64,000 nucleotides of DNA from Methylophilus rhizosphaerae (GTDB lineage: Bacteria > Pseudomonadota > Gammaproteobacteria > Burkholderiales > Methylophilaceae), in assembly GCF_900100975.1 (NCBI RefSeq), contig NZ_FNFX01000001.1, positions 1-64,000 on the forward strand, in the 5' to 3' direction. Made by a program: the position numbers and the translations under genes. The notes under the pieces were generated by a model. The model saw only the letters and a program-made list of their open reading frames with translations. It ran no database searches and was not told the origin of the DNA. Below are positions 6,602 to 16,623 of this stretch, piece after piece. How positions within the stretch are numbered: position 1 is the stretch's first letter; each line of letters opens with the position of its first letter.

Positions 6602-8367
6602 ATCCGGCCATACAACAACTGCAACAGCAATTGGCACGCGAGCCGTATGACCCGGCCTTGCATTACGAACTGGGGCGCTGTTACCTGGCACTTAACCAGG
6701 CAACATTTGCCGAGGCTGCATTCAGCACAGCGTTGGCACTGGCACCAGATCACCCCCAGATACTGATGCAGTTGGGAAATGTCGCCAGCAAACTTGGCAA
6801 CGAGGTGCTGGCGGCAGATTATTTCAAGCAGTCACTGCAACAGGATGCACAACAGGCAGATGTCCATTTCAACCTGGCCAATAGCTTGCGCAAACTTGGC
6901 CAGCAGGTCACAGCGATTCATCACTACCAGCAGGCGCTCCGGTTTAACCCGCAAGATGCCGACGTACACAACAACCTGGGAAATGCCTATCGTGAGGCTG
7001 GTCAACTGGATCTCGCTGTTGCCGCCTATGAGCAAGCGTTAAAGCTAAATCCACAATTGATACATGCCAAAGTGCACTGGATACACCAGAAGCAGCATAT
7101 GGCAGACTGGTCAGGGCTGAAGCAGGCCATTCAGGAAGTACGTCAAGCTTTAACACAGCAGCCGCATGCACAAATCCCGCCATTTGCTTTTTTAGCGATG
7201 CCAGACACGATGCATGTGGAACAGCAACAATGTGCCAGCCTGTGGGCGCAGCAGCATTACGGCCACATTCAACCATTACCAGCACCACTGGCACGTGCAA
7301 AAGATCGCAAGATTAAACTGGCTTACCTTTCGTCTGATTTCCGTAAGCATCCACTGGCCTATCTGGTCACCGATGTGATTGCCGCGCATGACCGTCAACA
7401 GTTTGAAGTCAGCTTATATAGCCAGGCGAAAGACGATGATTCCATAGAACGCAAGCGGTTTGTCGCGGCAGCGGACCAGTGGATAGATATTGATACGCTT
7501 ACGGATGCCGAAGTCGCGACGCACATGCGAGCCGCCGATATTGATTACCTTATTGATTTGAGCGGTTTTACGCAAAACAGCCGCAGTGGTATTGCGGCCT
7601 ATAGGCCGACACGCTGCCATATCAACTGGCTGGGTTACCCTGGCAGCATGGGCCAATTGCATGACCGGCCTTTATTTGATGTGATACTGGTCGATGGCAC
7701 CTTGAATCAAGGACAGCTTGCAGAAAAACCTGTTTCCCTCCCCTGCTACCAGCCGAATAATAGTCAGCGACCGATGGCCGAAGCTGGCAACAGGTCGCAA
7801 CATGGTTTACCCGAACATGGATTTGTATTTTGCAGCTTCAATCAGAGCTTCAAGATCACGGAACAAGTCTTTGCCAGCTGGATGCGTATCCTGCAACAAG
7901 TGCCTGATAGCGTACTGTGGTTGCTGGCATGTAACCCCTGGGCCACAAAGAATCTGCAACAGGCAGCACAACAGTCAGGGATAGATCCTGACCGGTTGGT
8001 TTTTGCGCCGCGTACCGACATTGCCAGCCATATCGCCAGGCAAGCCCATGCCGACCTGATGCTGGATACGACACCTTATAACGCACATACCACCGCCAGT
8101 GATGCCTTATGGCAAGGCGTTCCGTTGCTCACGGTAAAAGGCGATACTTTTCCTGCCCGTGTCAGCGCCAGCCTGCTGAAATATATAGATGTGCCAGAAG
8201 GTATTTGCCCGGACTGGGCCAGCCTGGAAAAACAGGCGGTATTGCTGGCAACGCAACCCGATATGTTGCAGGCGCTTAAGGCAAAAGTGCAACAACAGGC
8301 AATGCGGCTATTTGATGCACAGGCATTTTGCCGACAGCTAGAGCAAGTGTATCAAACACTGATTTAA
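6598..8367 (+). CDS. TPR / SPINDLY-type O-linked N-acetylglucosamine transferase-like protein
   Basis: 589 aa. Residues ~15-160 are tetratricopeptide repeats (YELGRCYLALNQATFAEAAF; VHFNLANSLRKLGQ; VHNNLGNAYREAGQLDLAV). Residues ~230-585 match the GT41 catalytic fold of OGT/SPINDLY: LSSDFRKHPLAYLV, NWLGYPGSMGQ, FNQSFKITEQVF, and DTTPYNAHTTASDALWQG-VPLLT near the C-terminus. It starts inside the mnmC stop (ATGA overlap), so translation is coupled. Bacterial members transfer sugars to proteins or act in surface-glycan pathways; the acceptor here is unknown. The linkage to mnmC may be only transcriptional. Confidence 0.85.
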   Translation: MNPAIQQLQQQLAREPYDPALHYELGRCYLALNQATFAEAAFSTALALAPDHPQILMQLGNVASKLGNEVLAADYFKQSLQQDAQQADVHFNLANSLRKLGQQVTAIHHYQQALRFNPQDADVHNNLGNAYREAGQLDLAVAAYEQALKLNPQLIHAKVHWIHQKQHMADWSGLKQAIQEVRQALTQQPHAQIPPFAFLAMPDTMHVEQQQCASLWAQQHYGHIQPLPAPLARAKDRKIKLAYLSSDFRKHPLAYLVTDVIAAHDRQQFEVSLYSQAKDDDSIERKRFVAAADQWIDIDTLTDAEVATHMRAADIDYLIDLSGFTQNSRSGIAAYRPTRCHINWLGYPGSMGQLHDRPLFDVILVDGTLNQGQLAEKPVSLPCYQPNNSQRPMAEAGNRSQHGLPEHGFVFCSFNQSFKITEQVFASWMRILQQVPDSVLWLLACNPWATKNLQQAAQQSGIDPDRLVFAPRTDIASHIARQAHADLMLDTTPYNAHTTASDALWQGVPLLTVKGDTFPARVSASLLKYIDVPEGICPDWASLEKQAVLLATQPDMLQALKAKVQQQAMRLFDAQAFCRQLEQVYQTLI

Positions 8368-8378
8368 TACTACCCAAC

Positions 8379-9281
8379 TTAGCCTTTACCATCATAGACA
8401 GATAGCAATCCTGCGGCGACGATGCACACACCACCTATCATCTCTATTGCCGAGATACTTTCGTGCGCCAGGAAATAAGCAGCGACAGCGGCTACAATCA
8501 GCTCGAACATAAACAAAACCGATGCCTGGATAGCGGGGATTTTCGTCACGCCATACTGCACCAGCAAGGTGGCAGAAGTCAGCATGAATGCAATCACCAG
8601 CAACAGCCCATATGAGGACAACGTCACATGGGTAATCCATGCGAAACCGGAAAAACTGTGCTGCCAGACTAACAAGCCTAACGACAGGCCAAAGACACCG
8701 AACCAGACCAGCATGCCCTTGGCGGCAATGCTGAGATGTGTGGAAAAACGGGTCATGACATTCATGATTGAAAAGCCGATACCGGCAGACAAAGCCAGCC
8801 AGTCGGAAGTTGATTGTGGCAGCGGCCAATCCCACTGACCATGGGTCAGCATTAAATGAGCGCCGAATAATGACAGCACAATGGCGAGTAGCTGCGCACG
8901 CTTCCAGGGCTCATGCAACCAGACCCTGGCCAGCAGCAAGGTCCATAGCGGCGACAAATAGAACAACAGCATGACGCGCATTACCTCGCCATCAATCACG
9001 GCCAGTATGTAGGCCAGGTTGGTCCAGCCGGCAACCAGGCTCAGCCAGTAAGCGGATGCGGGGATCTGTACAATACGTGCATAGCGGCGCCAGAATAATA
9101 TCCCGCCGATCAGTAAGGCCAGGCAATAGCCGAGAAAACTGGACTGCATGCCGGAAAGACCGCTTTCATTCAGCAGGCGGTAGGGATACCAGATCAGACC
9201 CCATGAAATGGCACCATAAATTAATGCAGCCGTGGCAAAATAATTTTGCCGGACGTGTTTTTGTTTATGCGCAAGGCTCAC
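8379..9281 (-). CDS. EamA/DMT-superfamily transporter
   Basis: 300 aa with about ten hydrophobic segments arranged as two EamA repeats, the usual drug/metabolite transporter architecture. The second repeat includes ITHVTLSSYGLLLVIAFML and SVLFMFELIVAAVAAYFLA. The start is GTG 9281, so its 5' end is 15 bp from the divergent dapC start. It converges with the OGT-like gene (11-bp gap). The substrate is unknown; members export metabolites or amino acids. Confidence 0.8.
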   Translation of the reverse strand: MSLAHKQKHVRQNYFATAALIYGAISWGLIWYPYRLLNESGLSGMQSSFLGYCLALLIGGILFWRRYARIVQIPASAYWLSLVAGWTNLAYILAVIDGEVMRVMLLFYLSPLWTLLLARVWLHEPWKRAQLLAIVLSLFGAHLMLTHGQWDWPLPQSTSDWLALSAGIGFSIMNVMTRFSTHLSIAAKGMLVWFGVFGLSLGLLVWQHSFSGFAWITHVTLSSYGLLLVIAFMLTSATLLVQYGVTKIPAIQASVLFMFELIVAAVAAYFLAHESISAIEMIGGVCIVAAGLLSVYDGKG

Positions 9282-9297
9282 TTATAATACAACCCTA
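9261..9297 (+). promoter_or_regulatory. Candidate sigma-70 promoter for a leaderless dapC transcript
   Basis: TTGTTT (9261-9266), a 16-bp spacer and a perfect TATAAT (9283-9288). The expected start of transcription, 7-9 bases downstream, falls on the dapC ATG at 9297. No Shine-Dalgarno lies between the -10 box and the ATG. Confidence 0.5.
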
Positions 9298-10487
9298 TGA
9301 ATCCACATCTGAATTTACTCCAGCCCTATCCTTTTCAACGTTTACGCGATTTGTTTCAGGGGCTTACGCCTAATCCGGACTTTCGCCATGTCAACCTGTC
9401 CATCGGTGAACCCAAGCATGAAACGCCATCCATCATCAGTGAAGCGCTGGCAAACAACCTGGGCGGGCTGGCCAGCTATCCTACCACAGTTGGCATTCCG
9501 GCCTTGCGTGAAGCCATCAACCAGTGGTTGCAACGTCGCTACAGCATTCCGGCACTGGACATCGACAAAGCGATTCTGCCCGTCAATGGCAGCCGTGAAG
9601 CGCTGTTCGCATTTGCCCAGGCGGTGGTGGATACCAGTGGTTCACAGCAGCCAGTAGTGATTTCACCCAATCCGTTTTACCAGATTTATGAAGGGGCGGC
9701 CTTCCTGGCGGGTGCCATGCCCTACTTTATCAACACCACACCGGAAAATGATTTTGTCATGGACCTGGCACAAGTCCCGCCAGAGATCCTGCGCCGTACG
9801 CAACTGGTATATGTCTGCAGCCCGGGCAATCCCTCCGGCAAAGTCATGGATATACAGGCATGGAAAACCCTGTTTGAACTGTCGGATCAGTACGGGTTTG
9901 TGATTGCATCAGATGAATGCTACTCAGAAATCTATTTTGATGAAGCAAATCCACCAGTGGGCGCTCTGCAAGCCGCGCACCAGCTAGGCCGTGATTTCAG
10001 CCGCGTGGTCATGTTCAGCTCATTGTCCAAGCGCTCCAATGTGCCTGGCATGCGTTCGGGCTTTGTTACCGGTGATGCAGCGCTGATCGAGAAATTTGCC
10101 TTGTACCGCACCTATCACGGCTGCGCCATGAATCCTGCAGTACAGGCTGCCAGTATCGTCGCCTGGAATGATGAGGCGCATGTCATCCACAATCGCACCT
10201 TATACAGCGAAAAATTCCATGCCGTCACGCCGGTTCTGCAACAGATCTGGCCACAGACGCAATTACCCGATGCCGCATTTTATCTCTGGATCAATACGCA
10301 ACAGGACGATACTTTGGTCGCCAGACAGCTTTACCAGGACCTGCATATCACTGTACTACCCGGTTCATTCCTGGCACGTGAGGCACATGGATTCAATCCG
10401 GGGAAAAACTTTATCCGCATGGCGCTGGTAGCCTCCCCAGTAGAAACCATAGAGGCCGCACACAGGATTAGGGATTATTTAAAATAA
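9297..10487 (+). CDS. dapC: Succinyldiaminopimelate transaminase DapC
   Basis: 396 aa, class I/II PLP aminotransferase. The N-terminus (NLSIGEPKHETP) and the PLP-lysine segment SSLSKRSNVPGMRSGF match the DapC subgroup, which converts N-succinyl-2-amino-6-ketopimelate to N-succinyl-LL-diaminopimelate using glutamate, in lysine and peptidoglycan synthesis. CSPGNPSGKVM is the conserved Asn-Pro cofactor region. It is monocistronic by layout: divergent from the EamA gene and convergent with galE. Confidence 0.92.
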   Translation: MNPHLNLLQPYPFQRLRDLFQGLTPNPDFRHVNLSIGEPKHETPSIISEALANNLGGLASYPTTVGIPALREAINQWLQRRYSIPALDIDKAILPVNGSREALFAFAQAVVDTSGSQQPVVISPNPFYQIYEGAAFLAGAMPYFINTTPENDFVMDLAQVPPEILRRTQLVYVCSPGNPSGKVMDIQAWKTLFELSDQYGFVIASDECYSEIYFDEANPPVGALQAAHQLGRDFSRVVMFSSLSKRSNVPGMRSGFVTGDAALIEKFALYRTYHGCAMNPAVQAASIVAWNDEAHVIHNRTLYSEKFHAVTPVLQQIWPQTQLPDAAFYLWINTQQDDTLVARQLYQDLHITVLPGSFLAREAHGFNPGKNFIRMALVASPVETIEAAHRIRDYLK

Positions 10488-10531
10488 TCAGCCAGTACCA
10501 GCAAAAAGCCGGTCTGCATAGCTTGCATGGC

Positions 10532-11515
10532 TCAAACACGGGAGTTTAATTGCTTAAGCTCCCATTGCCAGGCATGCAAAACGATGGTTTCCAGCTCTGT
10601 AAACAACGGAGTCCAGTTCAAGATGCTTCGCGCACGTGTGGCGTCAGCCACCAGTCTTGCCGGATCTCCCTCCCGCTTTGGTGCATTCACGACCGTCACT
10701 GGCTGGCCGGACACTTGTTGTACCGCATCAATAACTTGCTGCACGGAAAATCCGGCACCGTTGCCCAGGTTGAACCGGTCACTTATACCGCCAGCATTCA
10801 AATACTGCAATGCAGCCAAATGTGCAGTACATAAATCCGTGATATGGATATAGTCGCGGATACAAGTACCATCAGGCGTATCATAATCCCGGCCATACAC
10901 CTGGATGTCTTTACGTCTTCCCGAGGCAGCTTGCAGCACCAAAGGAATCAAATGGGTTTCAGGATCATGGCGTTCTCCCAGCTTGCCGTCTGGATCTGCA
11001 CCCGCTGCATTAAAATAGCGCAAGCATACCGAACGCAAGCCGAAAGCCTGCTCATAATCAGAAAGTATTTGCTCTATCATCCATTTTGAGCGTCCGTAAG
11101 GATTCACTGGAACACATGGATGCGCCTCATCTATGGGCACATAAAGCGGCTCCCCAAATACCGCGGCAGTCGATGAAAAAATCAGTTTCTTTACATCGAA
11201 CTTCAGCATGGCATTAAGCAGATTCAGCGTATTGCCGACGTTATTCTGGTAATAAATATCCGGTTTGCGTACAGACTCGCCTACCTGGATAAAAGAGGCA
11301 AAATGCATGGCAGCTTCTGGCTGATATTTGTCAAATACCTGGTCCAGGCACGCGATGTCAGCCAGGTCACCTTCAACAAAAACGCCGCCTAGCACTGCAT
11401 CAGCATGACCGCTGGATAAATTATCCAGCGTGATGACTTCATGCTCGGACTCCAGCAACATTTTCACCATGTGGGAGCCGATATAGCCTGCGCCACCCAC
11501 GACTAAAATTTTCAT
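10532..11515 (-). CDS. galE: UDP-glucose 4-epimerase
   Basis: 327 aa, extended short-chain dehydrogenase. GGAGYIGSH is the NAD site at the N-terminus, and YGRSKW contains the catalytic Tyr-x3-Lys. It interconverts UDP-glucose and UDP-galactose for glycan synthesis. It is the last gene of the leftward exopolysaccharide locus, 80 bp after rfbC. An imperfect inverted repeat GGGAGTTTAA/TTAAGCTCCC (10541-10564) overlaps its 3' end; there is no strong terminator in the 44-bp gap to dapC. Confidence 0.93.
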   Translation of the reverse strand: MKILVVGGAGYIGSHMVKMLLESEHEVITLDNLSSGHADAVLGGVFVEGDLADIACLDQVFDKYQPEAAMHFASFIQVGESVRKPDIYYQNNVGNTLNLLNAMLKFDVKKLIFSSTAAVFGEPLYVPIDEAHPCVPVNPYGRSKWMIEQILSDYEQAFGLRSVCLRYFNAAGADPDGKLGERHDPETHLIPLVLQAASGRRKDIQVYGRDYDTPDGTCIRDYIHITDLCTAHLAALQYLNAGGISDRFNLGNGAGFSVQQVIDAVQQVSGQPVTVVNAPKREGDPARLVADATRARSILNWTPLFTELETIVLHAWQWELKQLNSRV

Positions 11516-11595
11516 TTCTTATCCATCTATATTAAAGGCTTGGTTACTGCAATCTCGCATGCTTAGAACATGGCAACAAACAATTGCAGATAATA

Positions 11596-12141
11596 TCAGC
11601 TGTATTTGTCAGCTTCCAAAAAGCTTAACCCCTGCGTATCTTTGGCAGACAAAGAGGGCTGCTCCTCAATAGGCCACTGAATGTTAAGTGTGCTGTCATT
11701 CCAGCGGATGCAACGCTCATGTTGGGGGGCATAAAAATCCGTTGTTTTATACAAAAACTCGGCAGTGTCACTCAATACCAGGAAGCCATGCGCAAAGCCG
11801 GCTGGCACCCATAACATGCGTTTGTTTTCGGCGCTCAACCTTTCGCCTACCCACTGGCCAAAAGTGGGAGAACTCTCACGCAAATCCACCGCGACATCAA
11901 ACACTTCGCCTTGCGTGACACGAACCAGTTTCCCCTGTGGCTGCTGGATCTGGTAATGCAGGCCACGCAATACGTTCTTGGCAGATTTGGAATGGTTATC
12001 CTGTACAAAGCTGGGACGGAGCCCAGTGGCCTCAGCAAATACATTTTCGTTAAAGCTTTCATAAAAAAAGCCCCGGTCATCGCCAAATACTTTCGGTTCA
12101 AAGACCAACACATCCGGAATACTTGTCGCGTGTGCAATCAC
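11596..12141 (-). CDS. rfbC: dTDP-4-dehydrorhamnose 3,5-epimerase
   Basis: 181 aa, normal for RmlC. The cupin motifs include FGDDRGFFYESFN, FVQDNHSKSAKNVLRGLHYQ (with the active-site His) and WVPAGFAHGFLVL. The start is GTG 12141, overlapping the TAG stop of rfbA by one base (TAGTG), so translation is coupled. It is the third step of dTDP-L-rhamnose synthesis; the operon order is rfbB-rfbD-rfbA-rfbC. Confidence 0.95.
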   Translation of the reverse strand: MIAHATSIPDVLVFEPKVFGDDRGFFYESFNENVFAEATGLRPSFVQDNHSKSAKNVLRGLHYQIQQPQGKLVRVTQGEVFDVAVDLRESSPTFGQWVGERLSAENKRMLWVPAGFAHGFLVLSDTAEFLYKTTDFYAPQHERCIRWNDSTLNIQWPIEEQPSLSAKDTQGLSFLEADKYS

Positions 12142-13028
12142 TAAAATACCTGCTCATTCACAATCTGCATTAAATATTGGCCATAGCCATTCTTCTTGTA
12201 AATCTCGGCCTGCTGCAGCAATGCTTCTGCCGAGATATAACCCATGCGGTAGGCAATTTCTTCCGGGCAGGCGATTTTCAGGCCCTGGCGGTTTTCAATG
12301 GTCTGGATAAACAGCGAAGCTTCGAGCAAAGATTCATGCGTGCCGGTATCCAGCCAGGCATGCCCCCGCCCCATAACTTCGACATTGAGTTGTTGCTGGG
12401 CCAGGTAGTATTTGTTGACATCGGTGATTTCCAGTTCGCCTCTGGGAGACGGTTTCAGGTTTTTCGCAATATCACACACCTGCTGATCATAGAAATACAG
12501 ACCGGTCACCGCATAACGCGATTTCGGCTGAGCCGGTTTTTCTTCCAGGCTGACGGCCCGCCCCTGCTGGTCGAACTCCACCACGCCATAACGCTCGGGA
12601 TCATTGACCGGATAGGCGAACACAGTGGCCCCTGTTGTCGCCTGATCTGCCTGTTGTAACGCGGTGGCCAGATCATGGCCATAGAAAATATTGTCACCCA
12701 GTACCAATGCGCTGGGGGCGTTGCCAATAAAGGATTCGCCAATGATAAATGCCTGTGCCAATCCGTCGGGGGATGGCTGCACCGCATATTGAATATTGAT
12801 GCCCCACTGCGAACCGTCACCTAATAATTGCTCAAAACGTGGCGTGTCCTGTGGCGTGGAAATGAGCAGAATATCCTGGATACCCGATAACATCAGCGTT
12901 GTCAGCGGGTAGTACACCATCGGCTTGTCATATACCGGGATCAACTGCTTGGACACGGCTTGCGTCGCCGGGTACAGGCGCGTGCCAGAACCACCGGCTA
13001 AAATAATGCCTTTTCTATTTTTTGCCAT
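12141..13028 (-). CDS. rfbA: Glucose-1-phosphate thymidylyltransferase
   Basis: 295 aa. The N-terminal nucleotide-binding signature is [13 protein letters not shown], and [12 protein letters not shown] and [14 protein letters not shown] are typical of RmlA. It makes dTDP-glucose from Glc-1-P and dTTP, the first step of dTDP-L-rhamnose synthesis. Eight bases separate it from rfbD upstream, and it overlaps rfbC downstream by one base. Confidence 0.95.
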   Translation of the reverse strand: MAKNRKGIILAGGSGTRLYPATQAVSKQLIPVYDKPMVYYPLTTLMLSGIQDILLISTPQDTPRFEQLLGDGSQWGINIQYAVQPSPDGLAQAFIIGESFIGNAPSALVLGDNIFYGHDLATALQQADQATTGATVFAYPVNDPERYGVVEFDQQGRAVSLEEKPAQPKSRYAVTGLYFYDQQVCDIAKNLKPSPRGELEITDVNKYYLAQQQLNVEVMGRGHAWLDTGTHESLLEASLFIQTIENRQGLKIACPEEIAYRMGYISAEALLQQAEIYKKNGYGQYLMQIVNEQVF

Positions 13029-13036
13029 GATGCCCC

Positions 13037-13924
13037 CTATAGAATCTGTTGTAATACATGCGCCACCCCCTGTTGCCAGTCCGGCAGGCGCAAATTAAAG
13101 GTATGCTGGAAAAGTGTGGTATCCAGCCTGGAGTTTGCAGGTCTTTTGGCGGGCAGCGGATATTCTGCGGTGGAAATCGGCTGCACTTTTTCCGGTAATG
13201 TTTTCATAGACTTGCCAGCGCGCATGGCTTGCGCAATCACAAACCGGGCATACGCATGCCAATTGGTCACGCCAGACGCAGCGACATGATACAAGCCGTA
13301 CGGAAATGCCTGGTCACCCTGTTGCAGGATGCGCCCCACCAGTTGTGCCGTGATATCCGCCAGTAAGGCAGCGGAGGTCGGTGCGCCATACTGGTCAGCC
13401 ACCACATTGAGCGACTCACGCTCACTGGCGAGCTTGAGCATGGTTTTGGCGAAATTGCCACCATGCGCGCCGACCACCCAGCTCGTCCGCATCACCAGGC
13501 TGCGTGTACATGCGGCGCGCAATGCCTGTTCACCGTCATATTTGGATTGGCCGTACACATTTTGCGGATGCGGGATATCGGTTTCCCTGTAGAAACTTGT
13601 CCCTGTGCCTTCAAATACGTAATCCGTTGAATAATGAAATACGAATGCACCGCACCGGGCGGCTTCCTCCCCCATCACACGCGGCGCATCTGTATTGATT
13701 TTGCGCGCCAGTTTAATTTCCGATTCCGCCTTATCCACAGCAGTATAAGCTGCCGGGTTAATAATGCCATCCGGCCGGATGGTTTGAATCAAGGCACGCA
13801 GTGCCGGTGCATCGGATAAATCGCACTCTTCCCGTCCAATGGCAATCACTTCTGCCAATGGTGCCAGGCTACGCTGTAGTTCAAAGCCGAGCTGGCCGTG
13901 ACAACCTGTCAGCAATAGCTTCAT
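13037..13924 (-). CDS. rfbD: dTDP-4-dehydrorhamnose reductase
   Basis: 295 aa from ATG 13924. This start was chosen over an upstream in-frame codon because [16 protein letters not shown] is the family N-terminus and the ATG overlaps the rfbB stop (ATGA). YGQSKYDGE holds the catalytic Tyr-x3-Lys. It reduces dTDP-4-keto-L-rhamnose with NAD(P)H, the last step of dTDP-L-rhamnose synthesis. Confidence 0.95.
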   Translation of the reverse strand: MKLLLTGCHGQLGFELQRSLAPLAEVIAIGREECDLSDAPALRALIQTIRPDGIINPAAYTAVDKAESEIKLARKINTDAPRVMGEEAARCGAFVFHYSTDYVFEGTGTSFYRETDIPHPQNVYGQSKYDGEQALRAACTRSLVMRTSWVVGAHGGNFAKTMLKLASERESLNVVADQYGAPTSAALLADITAQLVGRILQQGDQAFPYGLYHVAASGVTNWHAYARFVIAQAMRAGKSMKTLPEKVQPISTAEYPLPAKRPANSRLDTTLFQHTFNLRLPDWQQGVAHVLQQIL

Positions 13925-14976
13925 TGATACTGCTTCTCCACCCACTGGCGGTACTGGCCGCTGGTGATGTTTTCGACCCAGGGCTGGTTATCCAGGTACC
14001 ACTGGACGGTTTTGTGGATACCGGTTTCAAATGTTTCCGCCGGTTTCCAGCCCAGCTCTTTTTCCAGCCTGGTGGCATCAATGGCATAACGGCGGTCATG
14101 ACCAGGCCGGTCTTTTACAAATGTGATTTGCGAGTTATAGGATTGGCCATCTGCACGGGGCTTTAATTCATCCAGGATTGCGCAAATCGTGTGCACTACT
14201 TCCAGGTTAGGTTTTTCATTCCAGCCGCCCACATTGTAGGTTTCGCCGACCTTTCCGGCTGACAGCACGCGACGAATGGCAGTGCAATGATCTTTGACAA
14301 ATAGCCAGTCACGGATCTGCTGACCATCTCCATAAATTGGTAACGGCTTGCCATTCAGGGCGTTATGAATCACCAATGGAATCAGTTTTTCCGGGAAGTG
14401 GTAAGGGCCATAATTATTGGAGCAGTTCGTGGTCAATACCGGCAGGCCATAAGTATGGTGGTACGCGCGCACCAGATGATCTGAAGCCGCCTTGGAAGCA
14501 GAATACGGGCTGTTGGGCTCATAACGGTTCTGTTCGTTAAACGGCGGATCGCTGTTCTCCAGGGTGCCATATACCTCATCAGTGGAGACATGCAATAACC
14601 TGAATGCCGACTTGTCACTTCCCTGCAAGCCATTCCAATATGCACGTACAGCTTCCAGCAAATGAAATGTCCCGACCACATTGGTCTGGATAAAGTCTTC
14701 CGGGCCATGGATGGAGCGGTCCACGTGCGATTCTGCGGCGAAATTCAACACCGCCCTGGGTTTGTACTCAGTCAGCAGGCGATTGACCAGCGCCACATCC
14801 CCGATATCCCCCTGCACGAAAATATGACGCGGATCGCTGGACAGCGATGCCAGGTTATCCAGATTGCCGGCATACGTCAGCTTATCCAGATTCACCACCG
14901 GTTCGTCTGACTGCGCCAGCCAGTCCAGGACAAAATTACTGCCGATAAAACCGGCGCCCCCCGTCACTAAAATCAT
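13921..14976 (-). CDS. rfbB: dTDP-glucose 4,6-dehydratase
   Basis: 351 aa. [17 protein letters not shown] is the NAD site, [11 protein letters not shown] carries the Thr-Asp-Glu catalytic residues, and [20 protein letters not shown] contains Tyr-x3-Lys. It produces dTDP-4-keto-6-deoxyglucose. It is the first gene of the rhamnose block, preceded by a 210-bp spacer that probably holds its promoter, and it overlaps rfbD by ATGA. Confidence 0.96.
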   Translation of the reverse strand: MILVTGGAGFIGSNFVLDWLAQSDEPVVNLDKLTYAGNLDNLASLSSDPRHIFVQGDIGDVALVNRLLTEYKPRAVLNFAAESHVDRSIHGPEDFIQTNVVGTFHLLEAVRAYWNGLQGSDKSAFRLLHVSTDEVYGTLENSDPPFNEQNRYEPNSPYSASKAASDHLVRAYHHTYGLPVLTTNCSNNYGPYHFPEKLIPLVIHNALNGKPLPIYGDGQQIRDWLFVKDHCTAIRRVLSAGKVGETYNVGGWNEKPNLEVVHTICAILDELKPRADGQSYNSQITFVKDRPGHDRRYAIDATRLEKELGWKPAETFETGIHKTVQWYLDNQPWVENITSGQYRQWVEKQYQ

Positions 14977-15186
14977 GTGAAAACTACCTTTTTAATTATT
15001 TAACTTCCAAAGCCGCATATTAAAGTTTTTTTGCCAGCCTCACAATTTTGAACAGGCAAAAACAGGAAGAAACTATGCAAACCTGCCTTTCCTGCTAAAA
15101 AACAGCATAGCAAAAAACACATATCTGCCTAGCCGTAAACAGAAGAGATTTTAGTGCTTAATTGTGTGGCAAAAAGAAAAACAACA
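14977..15186 (-). promoter_or_regulatory. Promoter-bearing spacer upstream of rfbB
   Basis: A 210-bp AT-rich gap between pmm and rfbB with several T-runs. On the minus strand CTATGC and GCATAG half-sites are about 30 bp apart. They recall the GCTATG-N6-CATAGC palindrome upstream of epsE, so a shared regulator is possible but unproven. I could not fix a promoter. Confidence 0.3.
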
Positions 15187-16611
15187 TTATGCGAAAGCTT
15201 TGAGTTGTTGCATGACGTGCGATAACAAGGATTGTGCCGCTGCCTGGCTCACATCCTCCACATAGCACCTGAACTCGGGCGCATTGCCAGACGGGCGCAG
15301 ATGTACGACCTGGGCCGAGGCCAGCTCTGCTCTCAGGCCATCGGTGGTATCCATCTGCACAATATGTGCTGGCAATTGTAAGGCCTGCTGCAAACCGGCA
15401 GGGTCAGCCGTCCAGCGGGTAAGCAATGCCTGGCTGCTTTCAGTCGGGAAACTCTGCAGGCGGTCACTGGCAGTAAAACGTTGCGGCAACGCTGCGACAA
15501 GTTGCGAGAGCGGCTTATCCTGCGTCTTGACCTGTGATAGCAAGATCACTATCGGTAACACGGCATCCCGGGTAGGCAGCGGTGCGAGGCCAGCCGTTTG
15601 TGGTACATGGCTGCCCAACAAGAATCCGCCATTGGCTTCGAATCCGGCCACACTGGAGGCGCCGCTTTGTTGCAATGCCTGCATGCCAGCAATCACAAAA
15701 GGCGAGCCGATGCGTGTGCGCATCACTTGCCGGAAAAAGCCGCTGGCCTCGATGGCAGTATTACAACTTACCGGTACCGCTAAATGCGTAACCTGTAATG
15801 CCTTTGCCGTGAGCAGGCCTACAATATCCCCACGTAACCACTGGCCCTTTTCATCACTGATAAGCGGGCGGTCGCCATCTCCATCGGTGGAAATAATGGC
15901 ATCCACTTGATACTTTGCCGCCCAATCCAGCCCGCGCTGCCGGTCTTCCATTGATACGGCCTCGGTATCAATCGGCACAAAAGTATCAGAACGCGCCAGG
16001 CACACGACTTCCGCGCCTAATTCGGTGAGCAAACGATGCATCAGATCGCGCCCTACACTAGAGTGCTGGTAAATCGCCAGCTTCAGGCCGGCCAGTGCCT
16101 GCTCACCCAGTAATGAGGTATAGCGTTGTATATAGGCCTCCCTGGCTTGCATATCTTCCGCAGGCAGGCTGATAGCCGTTTCCGCGAGCGGCTGTAACGC
16201 GCAGGCCAGCATGTCAGTTTCATCAGATTTAGTGATTTCACCATCCGGACGGTAAAATTTAAGCCCATTGCGGTCAAACGGAATGTGGCTACCGGTGACC
16301 ATAATGCCGGGTATCCGGCGTGTTTGTGCGAATAGCGCCAGTGCCGGGGTGGGGATCGCGCCGCAAAAAATGACTTCCAAGCCCAACTGGCACAGCATTT
16401 TTGCACAGGCTTCCGCAATGGCAGGGCTGCTGGGGCGCAAATCCATGGCAATCGCTACCTGGCTGAATGTAAATGCGGTTTTCACCGTACATACAAATGC
16501 CTGGATATAGGCTGCGCAGACTTCGTCGCTCATGGCTGAAACCAGGCCACGCGCACCACTGGTGCCGAAAGCCACCCCGCTCTGCTGCATTACCGTTCGT
16601 AATACCCTCAT
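15187..16611 (-). CDS. Phosphomannomutase / phosphoglucomutase
   Basis: 474 aa, alpha-D-phosphohexomutase family. GTSGARG is near the N-terminus, the phosphoserine loop is VTGSHIPFDRNG (TGSHIP instead of the common TASHNP), and STDGDGDRP is the metal loop. The C-terminal segment LRPSGNAPEFR is the phosphate-binding loop. It interconverts Man-6-P and Man-1-P (and perhaps Glc), feeding the manC product directly upstream. ATG 16611 follows GGCAGG closely, 12 bases after the manC stop. Substrate preference cannot be read from sequence. Confidence 0.88.
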   Translation of the reverse strand: MRVLRTVMQQSGVAFGTSGARGLVSAMSDEVCAAYIQAFVCTVKTAFTFSQVAIAMDLRPSSPAIAEACAKMLCQLGLEVIFCGAIPTPALALFAQTRRIPGIMVTGSHIPFDRNGLKFYRPDGEITKSDETDMLACALQPLAETAISLPAEDMQAREAYIQRYTSLLGEQALAGLKLAIYQHSSVGRDLMHRLLTELGAEVVCLARSDTFVPIDTEAVSMEDRQRGLDWAAKYQVDAIISTDGDGDRPLISDEKGQWLRGDIVGLLTAKALQVTHLAVPVSCNTAIEASGFFRQVMRTRIGSPFVIAGMQALQQSGASSVAGFEANGGFLLGSHVPQTAGLAPLPTRDAVLPIVILLSQVKTQDKPLSQLVAALPQRFTASDRLQSFPTESSQALLTRWTADPAGLQQALQLPAHIVQMDTTDGLRAELASAQVVHLRPSGNAPEFRCYVEDVSQAAAQSLLSHVMQQLKAFA

Positions 16612-16623
16612 GCCTGCCAGCCT

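Noticed and set aside
10541-10564. GGGAGTTTAA/TTAAGCTCCC as a galE terminator
   Set aside because: It lies inside the galE coding end, has one mismatch and no following T-run on the minus strand.
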